This document shows positions 1 through 6,296 of a stretch of 64,000 bases of DNA, piece by piece. The DNA comes from an uncultured Oscillospiraceae bacterium (GTDB taxonomy: Bacteria > Bacillota > Clostridia > Oscillospirales > Oscillospiraceae): the NCBI GenBank assembly GCA_944386985.1, contig CALXDD010000005.1:53751-117750 (forward strand), read 5' to 3'. Position numbers and translations under genes: made by a program. Numbering within the stretch: position 1 is the stretch's first letter; each line of letters begins with the position of its first letter. The notes under the pieces are model-generated. The model saw nothing but the letters and a program-made list of their open reading frames with translations, ran no database searches and was not told the DNA's origin.

Positions 1-57
1 CTTCTCGGCGATATCCTCGTCTATGGTAATGCTCAGCTTCACTTTCAACGGCTTCAA
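1..57 (-). CDS. Ribbon-helix-helix-type regulator, N-terminal fragment cut by the window edge
   Basis: The minus strand reads a TTG start at 57 followed by 18 codons (MKPLKVKLSITIDEDIAEK) running off the window. A basic beta-strand followed by ITIDEDI is the typical N-terminus of CopG/Arc ribbon-helix-helix DNA-binding proteins. The TTG is chosen because GAGGAGG lies just upstream and no in-frame ATG is available. The short divergent spacer to the next gene carries ATGATAT/ATATCAT repeats that could be its operator. Only the first strand is visible, so the family call is an inference. Confidence 0.5.
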   Translation of the reverse strand, partial: MKPLKVKLSITIDEDIAEK

Positions 58-85
58 TGGCCCACCTCCTCGTTTCGTTTGACAT

Positions 86-110
86 ATGATATCATTTTCT
101 CATATATCAT
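86..110. promoter_or_regulatory. Palindromic repeats in divergent spacer, possible operator
   Basis: ATGATATCAT (86-95) is a perfect 10-bp palindrome. ATGATAT at 86-92 is also mirrored by ATATCAT at 104-110. The repeats lie between the divergent RHH gene and the small gene at 162, immediately upstream of the plus-strand -35. Autoregulation by the RHH protein is an inference. Confidence 0.4.
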
Positions 111-111
111 C

Positions 112-140
112 TTGAAAAATACTGCAAAGTAGTATAAAAT
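112..140 (+). promoter_or_regulatory. SigmaA promoter of the small gene at 162
   Basis: TTGAAA at 112-117 and TAAAAT at 135-140 are separated by 17 bp, about 20 bp upstream of the start codon region. Confidence 0.6.
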
Positions 141-161
141 ACTCTAATAGGAGGTGGGAGT

Positions 162-350
162 ATGGTTGACTACAAAAAGATGTACGCCACCCTGGTGGGC
201 CGGGTGGACGACGTACTGCAATATATGGAATTGGACTTTCAGGACCCCTACCGAATGAAAACCGCCGCAGGCTTTCTGCACAAGGCCCTTTTAGAGGCGG
301 AGGATGCCTACCTGGCCGCCACGGAGGGCGAGGAACCGGAGGAGGAGTAG
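162..350 (+). CDS. Small acidic hypothetical protein (62 aa)
   Basis: The ATG at 162 follows a strong ribosome-binding site (TAGGAGGTGG) and a sigmaA-like promoter at 112-140, so this small gene looks real. The product is acidic, with a helical core and a Glu-rich end (EGEEPEEE). It has no signal peptide, membrane segment or motif that I recognise. It is divergent from the RHH regulator gene and may share its control region. Function unknown. Confidence 0.6.
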   Translation: MVDYKKMYATLVGRVDDVLQYMELDFQDPYRMKTAAGFLHKALLEAEDAYLAATEGEEPEEE

Positions 351-464
351 GCCCCTTGCAATCCATGGGAAACAATGCTATACTGTTTTTGTAATCTGGG
401 AGGTTAGGGCGATTTGGTCCAGAAACCTCTCAAAGGAATGACAGACAGAGAGGAATTTGTGACC

Positions 465-1628
465 ATGGAAGTAACACAGGGCGTGCGCTTCGACTCCCTG
501 GGGCTCTCCCCGGAGATCATGCGCGCGTTGGAAAAGAAGGGCTATGAGGTCTCCACGCCGGTGCAGGCCGGCAGCATCCCCCCCATGATGGAGTGGAAGG
601 ACCTCACCGCCAAGGCCCCCACCGGAACCGGCAAAACCTTTGCCTTCGGCATCCCCATTGTAGAGCACATTGATCCGGAAAACAACGCCGTCCAGGCGGT
701 GATCCTGGCCCCCACCCGGGAGCTGGCCATGCAGATCACCACCGAGATGCGTGAGATCTCCCAGTTCAAGGAAGGCGTGCGGCTGGTGTGCCTCTACGGC
801 GGCCAGCCCATCGGCAAGCAGATCGAGACGCTGAAGAAGAAGCCCCAGATCGTCATCGCCACCCCCGGCCGCCTCAGCGACCACCTCAAGCGCCGCACCG
901 TCCGGGTGGACCAGGTCCAGACCGTGGTGCTGGACGAGGCCGACCGGATGCTGGACATGGGCTTTATCCACGACGTGACCCGGCTTTTGGACCAGATGAA
1001 AAACCGGAAAAACCTGGGCCTCTTCTCCGCCACCATCAGCCGTGAGGTCATGGACATCGCCTGGGTGTACCAGCGGGACGCCGAGGAGATCACCGTCCGG
1101 GCCGACGAGGAGAACAAGCCGGACATCCACCAGTTCCAGCTGGAGGTGCCCATGAACGAGAAGCTAAATGCGGTGGAGAAGATCCTCAGCTACGGCAACT
1201 ACGACCGGGTGATGATCTTCTGCAACACCAAGGGCAACACCGAGCGGGTCAGCCATCTGCTGCAGCTGCGGGGCGTGGACGCCCAGTGCATCCACGGCGA
1301 CATTCCCCAGCAGAAGCGGGAGAAGGTGATGGCCCGGTTCCGCAATGGTGAGCTGCGGGTCTTTGTGGCCACCGACGTGGCCGCCCGGGGCATCGACGTG
1401 GACGACGTGGACGCGGTCATCAACTACGACGTGCCCGATGAGAACGAGTATTACGTCCACCGCATCGGCCGCACCGGCCGTGCCAAGCGCCGGGGCGTGG
1501 CCTACACCCTGGTGTCCGACTACCCCGCCATGATCCGCCTCAGGGACATCGCCAAGTTCACCAAGAATACCGTCACCCCCGTCCAGTTCGATGAGGCGGG
1601 CCAGCTGGTGGAAGTGCAGAAGGCGTAA
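465..1628 (+). CDS. DEAD-box ATP-dependent RNA helicase
   Basis: All superfamily 2 motifs of a DEAD-box helicase are present in order: Q motif (FDSLGLSPEIM...TPVQ), motif I APTGTGKT, Ia APTRELAMQ, Ib TPGR, motif II DEAD, motif III SAT, motif V ARGIDVDDVD and motif VI HRIGRTGRAKRRG. The protein is close to a bare two-RecA-domain core (about 390 aa) without the long C-terminal RNA-binding tail of CshA or DbpA. It would unwind structured RNA in the cytoplasm. Starts are possible at TTG 414, ATG 438 or ATG 465. I prefer 465 because AGAGAGGA lies about 10 nt upstream and the Q motif begins shortly after. It is monocistronic and followed by a strong terminator. Confidence 0.9.
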   Translation: MEVTQGVRFDSLGLSPEIMRALEKKGYEVSTPVQAGSIPPMMEWKDLTAKAPTGTGKTFAFGIPIVEHIDPENNAVQAVILAPTRELAMQITTEMREISQFKEGVRLVCLYGGQPIGKQIETLKKKPQIVIATPGRLSDHLKRRTVRVDQVQTVVLDEADRMLDMGFIHDVTRLLDQMKNRKNLGLFSATISREVMDIAWVYQRDAEEITVRADEENKPDIHQFQLEVPMNEKLNAVEKILSYGNYDRVMIFCNTKGNTERVSHLLQLRGVDAQCIHGDIPQQKREKVMARFRNGELRVFVATDVAARGIDVDDVDAVINYDVPDENEYYVHRIGRTGRAKRRGVAYTLVSDYPAMIRLRDIAKFTKNTVTPVQFDEAGQLVEVQKA

Positions 1629-1649
1629 ACTGAAAAGAACGCCGTTTCG

Positions 1650-1694
1650 GCGGAGAGTCTCCCGAAAATTTTCGGAGAACTCTCCGCTTTTTTG
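1650..1694 (+). terminator. Rho-independent terminator of the helicase gene
   Basis: GCGGAGAGT (1650-1658) pairs with ACTCTCCGC (1679-1687), with further inner pairing (CCGAAAATTTTCGG), followed by six T. Confidence 0.85.
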
Positions 1695-1741
1695 TACAAT
1701 CCGGCAAATTGTAAACATTTGTAACTTTTTTCTCAGTTCCC

Positions 1742-1770
1742 TTTACATGAGTATCGAAAGATGGTATGAT
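1742..1770 (+). promoter_or_regulatory. SigmaA promoter of the OppA-like gene
   Basis: TTTACA (1742-1747) and TATGAT (1765-1770) have a 17-bp spacer. They are followed by a 60-nt leader with a small hairpin (ACGGAA/TTCCGT, 1786-1806). Confidence 0.65.
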
Positions 1771-1829
1771 AGGAGGCAGCGACTGACGGAAGACGTCGTA
1801 TTCCGTGCAATAAAGGAGAGTTTTGTCTC

Positions 1830-3557
1830 ATGAAACGTTGGATTTCCCTATTCGCATGTCTGGCCCTGGTGGCAGGCCTGCTGGCCGCCTGCGCGTCGGA
1901 GGCCCCTGTGATAGACGAGGATCAGCCTCTGCGGGTCAGCGCCATGGCGGAGCAGACCACCGCGGACCCTGCTGTTGCTGTCAGTACTGGCGGCGACACG
2001 CTGATCTACCATCTCTATGAAAATCTGATGAAATGGGAGGATGACGGCACCGGCATCGCCCAGCTTACCGAGGGCATCGCCCAGAACTACACCACCGAGG
2101 AAAATACGGACGGCTCCATGGTCTATACCTTCACCCTCCGCTCCGATGCGGTGTGGTCCGATGGTCAGCCGGTCACGGCAAATGATTTTGTATACGCCTG
2201 GCAGCGTCTGTTCTCTCTGGACCCCTTCCCGGCGGATCTGTCCCTGCTGTCCCTGGTGGAGGGCTATGCCGCGGCCTATCAGGCCAAAGACGGAAGTCTT
2301 CTCACCGGCGTGGAGGCCACGGACGACCAGACTCTGGTGGTGCGCCTCACCGCTCCCTGCGCCTACTTCCTCAGCGAGGTGTGCGGCGGAGCCATGACCA
2401 TGCCTCTGCGGGAGGATCTGGTCACCGCCGCCGGCTGGGAGCCGGGAAAGGTAACTGATGGGGCGTATACCCTCACCTCCCTTGACAGCACCGGCGCTCT
2501 TCTCACCCGCAGCGAGACCTACTACGGGGCGGAAACGGAAGGTCCCGCCGCGATTCAGTTCAGCTGGGACAGCGGCGAGGCCGCCTATGAGGAGCTGACT
2601 GCCGGGGAGCTGGACTTTGTAGCAGATCTCCCCGAGGATGTAGCGCAGACGCAGGCGGAAGAGGGAACTCTTCAGGTGGACGCGCGCGCCTCCACCTATG
2701 CCCTTTTGATGAACACCAAGGCCGCCCCCTTTGACAACGAATTTGTCCGCCAGGCCTTTGCCGCCGCCATTGACCGGGACGCCCTGGTGGAGGCCGCCTG
2801 CTCCGTTACCGACACCGCTGCCACCGGTTTCGTGCCCCACGGCATCACCAACCGCAACGACCAGTGGGATGGCAGCACGGACAGCGGCAGCACCGATGAC
2901 GGCACTGTGACGCCGGACGACCTCTTGGAGGAATCCCAGGAGGAGGAGACCACCGTCTGGGACTACCGGACCATAGGGGACGCCGAGGCGCCCCAGGAGG
3001 AGATGACGGAGTCGGAGCGGACCAGTACCGCCCAGGATCTCATGAGTCAGGCAGGCTACCCCGGAGGCAAAAATTTCCCTGCGGTAACCTTCCTCTATGA
3101 GAATACGGAGAAAAATCAGGCTGTGGCGGAATACCTTCAGCAGCAGTGGCAGACGGTGCTGAACGTTACCGTACAGCTCCAGCCCTGCACCCAGGAAGAG
3201 CTGAAGGACGCCATGCTCAATGGGGAGTACACCATGGGCGCTTTCCAGTTTGAAGCGTCCTATGACGACGCCACCGCCTTCCTGCGCCGCTGGCGCTCCA
3301 CAGTGGCCAACTGGGCGGGCAATCTGATCAATTACAGCGATACGGCCTATGATCTTCTGATATACGCCGCGGAGATCACCGCCTCCAACGCCGGACGGGA
3401 GGCCTGCCTTCACGATGCGGAGGAGCTGCTGCTGAACAGCTGCGGCGTGGTGCCTCTGTATTACGGCGGAGCAGCCTCCCAGCTGGCCGACGGTCTCACC
3501 GGCGTCTATCGCAACGCCCTTGGCGTCTACTTCTTTGGAAACGTCACCCAGAGCTGA
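1830..3557 (+). CDS. Oligopeptide-type ABC substrate-binding lipoprotein (SBP family 5), orphan
   Basis: The N-terminus MKRWISLFACLALVAGLLAAC is a lipoprotein signal with the lipid-modified Cys at residue 21. The body matches extracellular solute-binding family 5 (OppA/DppA): TFTLRSDAVWSDGQPVTANDFVYAWQR near residue 110, then a mid-protein segment with AFAAAIDRDALV and a C-terminal lobe ending in an LLLNSCGVVPLYY-like strand. It would bind peptides outside the membrane. No permease or ATPase genes flank it, and terminators lie on both sides, so it is an orphan binding protein or a sensor. An acidic Ser/Thr/Glu-rich insertion of about 50 residues (around 350-395) interrupts the second lobe and is not typical of the family. 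Confidence 0.85.
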   Translation: MKRWISLFACLALVAGLLAACASEAPVIDEDQPLRVSAMAEQTTADPAVAVSTGGDTLIYHLYENLMKWEDDGTGIAQLTEGIAQNYTTEENTDGSMVYTFTLRSDAVWSDGQPVTANDFVYAWQRLFSLDPFPADLSLLSLVEGYAAAYQAKDGSLLTGVEATDDQTLVVRLTAPCAYFLSEVCGGAMTMPLREDLVTAAGWEPGKVTDGAYTLTSLDSTGALLTRSETYYGAETEGPAAIQFSWDSGEAAYEELTAGELDFVADLPEDVAQTQAEEGTLQVDARASTYALLMNTKAAPFDNEFVRQAFAAAIDRDALVEAACSVTDTAATGFVPHGITNRNDQWDGSTDSGSTDDGTVTPDDLLEESQEEETTVWDYRTIGDAEAPQEEMTESERTSTAQDLMSQAGYPGGKNFPAVTFLYENTEKNQAVAEYLQQQWQTVLNVTVQLQPCTQEELKDAMLNGEYTMGAFQFEASYDDATAFLRRWRSTVANWAGNLINYSDTAYDLLIYAAEITASNAGREACLHDAEELLLNSCGVVPLYYGGAASQLADGLTGVYRNALGVYFFGNVTQS

Positions 3558-3572
3558 CGGCAGATACAAAAC

Positions 3573-3606
3573 CCCCGCCCCTTTTGAAAGGGGCGGGGAT
3601 TTTTTT
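3573..3606 (+). terminator. Rho-independent terminator of the OppA-like gene
   Basis: CCCCGCCCCTTT (3573-3584) pairs perfectly with AAAGGGGCGGGG (3587-3598), followed by a run of T. Confidence 0.9.
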
Positions 3607-3630
3607 GCCTCGTATTCAGAGAAACGCCGG

Positions 3631-4695
3631 TTATGTGCCGTAATTTGCCTGGAGTACCCTCTGCCAGGTTCCGTCCTGGTCCCGGGCCATCACATAGTAG
3701 TATCCCCACTCCCAGCGGCCGTCCCGGAGGCAGATCTCCGGTGTGCCGTCGCCGTTGAGGTCGCCCACACACTGGGTAAAAATTCGGAACATGCTGGTGA
3801 CGTCGCCGGTGTAGGGCTCCACCCGCTGGTAGACCGTCTCCACCTCGCCGTCGGAGTTCACCCAGAGCACCAGGGAAAAGATCTGTTCGGTATCCTCCGG
3901 CAGATACCCGCCCTCGTCATAGGCGCTGTTGATGACCAGTACCTGCTCGTCTGCCTGGCCGGTCATGGCTGCCGTGAGGCAGAAGTCCCCCTCCACCCCC
4001 AGCTCCCGGAGGGCGGTCTCCGCCATCTCCCAGTAAGGATCGTCAGATCCAACTTCCCGGGCATAAAACGGCGTCTCCTCCAGAGGCCGGGAGAGGGTCA
4101 GATCCGGTAAAGTGCCGCCAAAGGCGAATGTGAAAGAGTAGTTCGGCACCAGCAGCTCCGCCACCTCCCCCTCCAGAATGGTGGGAAGAGCAAAGGTCCG
4201 CTGCTCCCACTCCTGCTTTGGCACAAAGACCGCATAGTCGTCCAGCAGAGCGGCGGTGTCCCGGAGATCCCAGTCAAAGCCTCCGGGGCCGTCGCTGGTG
4301 GTGTAGAGCTCACACTGGATCAGATAGGTCTCTCCCGAGTCCTGGGTATAGGCGTAGTAGCCCTCCTGCGCCAGAATCTCCGCTACGGTGAAATCCCGGG
4401 TCTCACTGTCTCCGGCGGAGACGAAGGCGCCGTTTTCCTGCTCCCCCAGCGGCACGGCGCTGATCCACGCGCCGTCCTCCCAGCTGCCCACCAGCTGGCC
4501 GCCCGCAAAGACATACAGGGGCCGGTCCCTCTCGTCCTCCCGGGAGGAGTCCTCCTCCTGGCTGATGTCCTCCCCACCCTGGGCCGGCGGTTCCTCCGGA
4601 AGGTTCTCGTTCCCCTCCTTATCCTCCTCCCCGGAACAGGCTGCCAGGGTCAGAGCCATGGCCAGGGTCAGCAGGATCGTGATCCATCGCTTCAT
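3631..4695 (-). CDS. Secreted lipoprotein with C-terminal DLNGDG repeat-like motif, unknown function
   Basis: The start ATG at 4695 follows AAGGAGATG. The signal peptide MKRWITILLTLAMALTLAAC ends in a lipobox, and the first mature 40 residues are a Glu/Pro/Asp-rich tether. The C-terminus carries DLNGDGTPEICLRDG, a calcium-binding-like loop of the kind found in FG-GAP/VCBS repeats, followed by aromatic strands. No enzyme motif is visible. It is transcribed alone, and two promoters lie upstream: a sigmaA promoter overlapping a palindrome (4845-4873) and an ECF-type promoter (4748-4772). The ECF sigma gene at 5569-6057 is close by, so membership of that sigma regulon is plausible but inferred. 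Confidence 0.7.
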   Translation of the reverse strand: MKRWITILLTLAMALTLAACSGEEDKEGNENLPEEPPAQGGEDISQEEDSSREDERDRPLYVFAGGQLVGSWEDGAWISAVPLGEQENGAFVSAGDSETRDFTVAEILAQEGYYAYTQDSGETYLIQCELYTTSDGPGGFDWDLRDTAALLDDYAVFVPKQEWEQRTFALPTILEGEVAELLVPNYSFTFAFGGTLPDLTLSRPLEETPFYAREVGSDDPYWEMAETALRELGVEGDFCLTAAMTGQADEQVLVINSAYDEGGYLPEDTEQIFSLVLWVNSDGEVETVYQRVEPYTGDVTSMFRIFTQCVGDLNGDGTPEICLRDGRWEWGYYYVMARDQDGTWQRVLQANYGT

Positions 4696-4747
4696 AACGC
4701 ATCTCCTTCCTCTGTCGGGCGGCAGTTTCCCCCGTTTTCTTATTATA

Positions 4748-4772
4748 GACGGTTTCCTTCAGGAAAAGTTCC
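4748..4772 (-). promoter_or_regulatory. ECF-sigma-type promoter (GGAAC-N16-CGTC)
   Basis: On the minus strand GGAAC (4772-4768) and CGTC (4751-4748) are separated by 16 nt, the general ECF consensus. It would start a transcript about 45 nt upstream of the lipoprotein ATG. An ECF sigma gene lies 0.8 kb upstream. Confidence 0.5.
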
Positions 4773-4844
4773 TCTGATGTTCTGAAACAGCACTCTGATG
4801 GGGAAAAGGGACCTGCCTGCCGGAGTTCGTCTGCTTCTGCCCCT

Positions 4845-4873
4845 ATGATATACAATTGTATATCATTTGTCAA
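4845..4873 (-). promoter_or_regulatory. SigmaA promoter overlapped by a 22-bp perfect palindrome
   Basis: TTGACA (4873-4868), a 17-bp spacer and TATCAT (4850-4845) form a good promoter. A perfect 22-bp palindrome, half-site ATGATATACAA, spans 4845-4866. It covers the spacer and -10 exactly, as expected for a repressor operator. The outer half-sites ATGATAT/ATATCAT also occur at 86-110. Confidence 0.6.
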
Positions 4874-4910
4874 GGTATTTCCTCAGGGCGCTGTCCGCCG
4901 CCTGTGGGGG

Positions 4911-4952
4911 GAGCAAAAGAGCGGAACGGCAAGCCGTTCCGCTCTTTTGCTC
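4911..4952 (-). terminator. Long perfect inverted repeat, terminator of the sigma/partner operon
   Basis: A 20-bp perfect stem (4911-4930 with 4933-4952, loop AA) ends in CTCTTTTGCTC. It lies directly after the stop codon of the gene at 4959. The sequence is nearly symmetrical, so it may work in both directions. Confidence 0.7.
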
Positions 4953-4958
4953 CAGGGG

Positions 4959-5582
4959 CTACTGCTCAGGCGTCTCTGTGGTGGTTGTCCCGGTCACGCC
5001 GCGGGCAGGTTCTTCTCCTCCCTGCTCAAAGACATACACACCGCTGTCACTTTCCGACGACCCGTCCCAGCTGTTGACGGTGTCGCTGTAGGTGACTCCC
5101 TCCACCGAGGCAGTGTTGGTACAGCTCCACCGCTCCGCATCACCGGTGACCTTCACGGTCAGGGAGAAGCCCTCCTCCTCCAGCACATAAGTGTAGCTGC
5201 CCTCCTCCGCCAGGGTGTCGGTAATGTCGATCTCCTCACCGCCCACCAGCAGGAGCAAACGTCCCTCCCGTTCTTCCACCACACCCTGCATCTGATAACC
5301 GGTATAGGTCTCCCCCGTTTCTGTCTCATAAATCGTTTTGAATCCGTCGCTCCACACGGCGGTGAGCGTGGTAAAAAGCCGGCCGCCGGTGGCCGCGTTA
5401 ATGGCGCCTGCGGTCGCCGCAAGCCCCATCATCACCGCCGCGGCCACGCCTGCGGTCTTGACCGCCAGCCGTCCACGGCGTTTGGTTTTCTGCTGCATTG
5501 CCATAAAAAAGACCTCCCTTTTTGCCTCCTCAGAGGCATGCAGTCGGGAAAAGGTCTCCTGAAATGCATCATGATTCATCAC
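4959..5582 (-). CDS. Single-pass membrane protein coupled to ECF sigma factor, probable anti-sigma
   Basis: The 207-aa product has a basic N-terminal cytoplasmic segment of about 40 residues, one membrane helix (about residues 43-63, VAAAVMMGLAATAGAINA) and an extracytoplasmic Ser/Thr/Glu-rich domain of about 140 residues. This layout fits anti-sigma factors of the clostridial ECF type. Its start (GTG 5582 or ATG 5579) overlaps the end of the sigma gene, whose AAGGAGG serves as its ribosome-binding site, so the two are translationally coupled. No zinc-binding anti-sigma motif (HxxxCxxC) is visible. The role is inferred from topology and coupling. Confidence 0.6.
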   Translation of the reverse strand: MMNHDAFQETFSRLHASEEAKREVFFMAMQQKTKRRGRLAVKTAGVAAAVMMGLAATAGAINAATGGRLFTTLTAVWSDGFKTIYETETGETYTGYQMQGVVEEREGRLLLLVGGEEIDITDTLAEEGSYTYVLEEEGFSLTVKVTGDAERWSCTNTASVEGVTYSDTVNSWDGSSESDSGVYVFEQGGEEPARGVTGTTTTETPEQ

Positions 5583-6057
5583 GGCTCCAAGCCTCCTTGT
5601 ATGATTGTTGCAGCAATCCCCTGGCCCGCATCAGCCAGGTCTGCACTGTTGACAGATTGGCCCGCATCAATTCCGCCACCTCCCGGACCTGGTAGCCCTC
5701 GTAATAGTAGAGGTACAGAGCGAGCCTGTAATTCTTGGGCAGGGCCATGACCTGTTCAAAAAGCTCGCTCTCCTCAGGGCGGTCAAAGACCGGCTGGTCC
5801 AGCTGCTCGTCCAGGGGAATGGTCCGGCGAAACCAGCTGGAGCGGAGCAAGCTTTTGGCCTGATTCACCGCCACCCGGATCAGCCAGCGCCGCCGGTGCT
5901 CCTCGCTCTCAAAGCTCCGCCGCTCCCGGTAGAGCTTCAGAAGGGTATCCTGCATCACATCCTCTGCGTCGGCTCTGTTTTTCAGGCAGCTGTAGGCCAC
6001 CCGGTAAATCGTATCGCCGTATCGCTCCACCGCCTGGACGAATTCCTCCTCTGTCAT
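5569..6057 (-). CDS. ECF-type RNA polymerase sigma factor
   Basis: The 162-aa protein has sigma region 2 (YRVAYSCLKNRADAEDVMQDTLLKLY, about residues 18-45) and region 4 (LPKNYRLALYLYYYEGYQVREVAELM...STVQTWLMRAR, about residues 105-150) with a short linker, the ECF/SigW layout. The ATG at 6057 is chosen because AAGGAGGTG precedes it; upstream in-frame codons lack a ribosome-binding site. It overlaps the following membrane-protein gene by 14 bp. A perfect cre-like palindrome lies 34 bp upstream, suggesting carbon-catabolite control. Confidence 0.9.
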   Translation of the reverse strand: MTEEEFVQAVERYGDTIYRVAYSCLKNRADAEDVMQDTLLKLYRERRSFESEEHRRRWLIRVAVNQAKSLLRSSWFRRTIPLDEQLDQPVFDRPEESELFEQVMALPKNYRLALYLYYYEGYQVREVAELMRANLSTVQTWLMRARGLLQQSYKEAWSRDES

Positions 6058-6090
6058 AACTGCTTCACCTCCTTGGGGTCGGGGATTTGC

Positions 6091-6104
6091 TGAAAGCGCT
6101 TTCA
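6091..6104. promoter_or_regulatory. Perfect cre-like palindrome (CcpA site candidate)
   Basis: TGAAAGCGCTTTCA is a 14-bp perfect palindrome matching the catabolite-responsive element consensus TGNAANCGNTNNCA. It lies 34 bp upstream of the ECF sigma start codon. A Crh-type co-effector gene occurs in the same window (50271-50534). Confidence 0.55.
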
Positions 6105-6234
6105 TAAGATGTACGCGGGAGAGGGGCGAAAAATCCCGCGGTGCGGAAATTTTTTGAAAGCACGGAGGACTCCAAAAAGAGCCGTCGCCTGTGGTCCCGG
6201 CTCTGCCTCCGCTAAAGGCCCATGGTTTCGCGGC

Positions 6235-6271
6235 AGAAAAAGCAAGGACGGAGAGACTCCTCTCCGTCCTT
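6235..6271 (-). terminator. Terminator of the glycogen operon
   Basis: AAGGACGGAGAG (6244-6255) pairs with CTCTCCGTCCTT (6260-6271). On the minus strand the stem is followed by GCTTTTTC, 25-60 nt after the glgP stop. Confidence 0.8.
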
Positions 6272-6296
6272 ATCCTTTTGCATCCTGTGCAGAATC

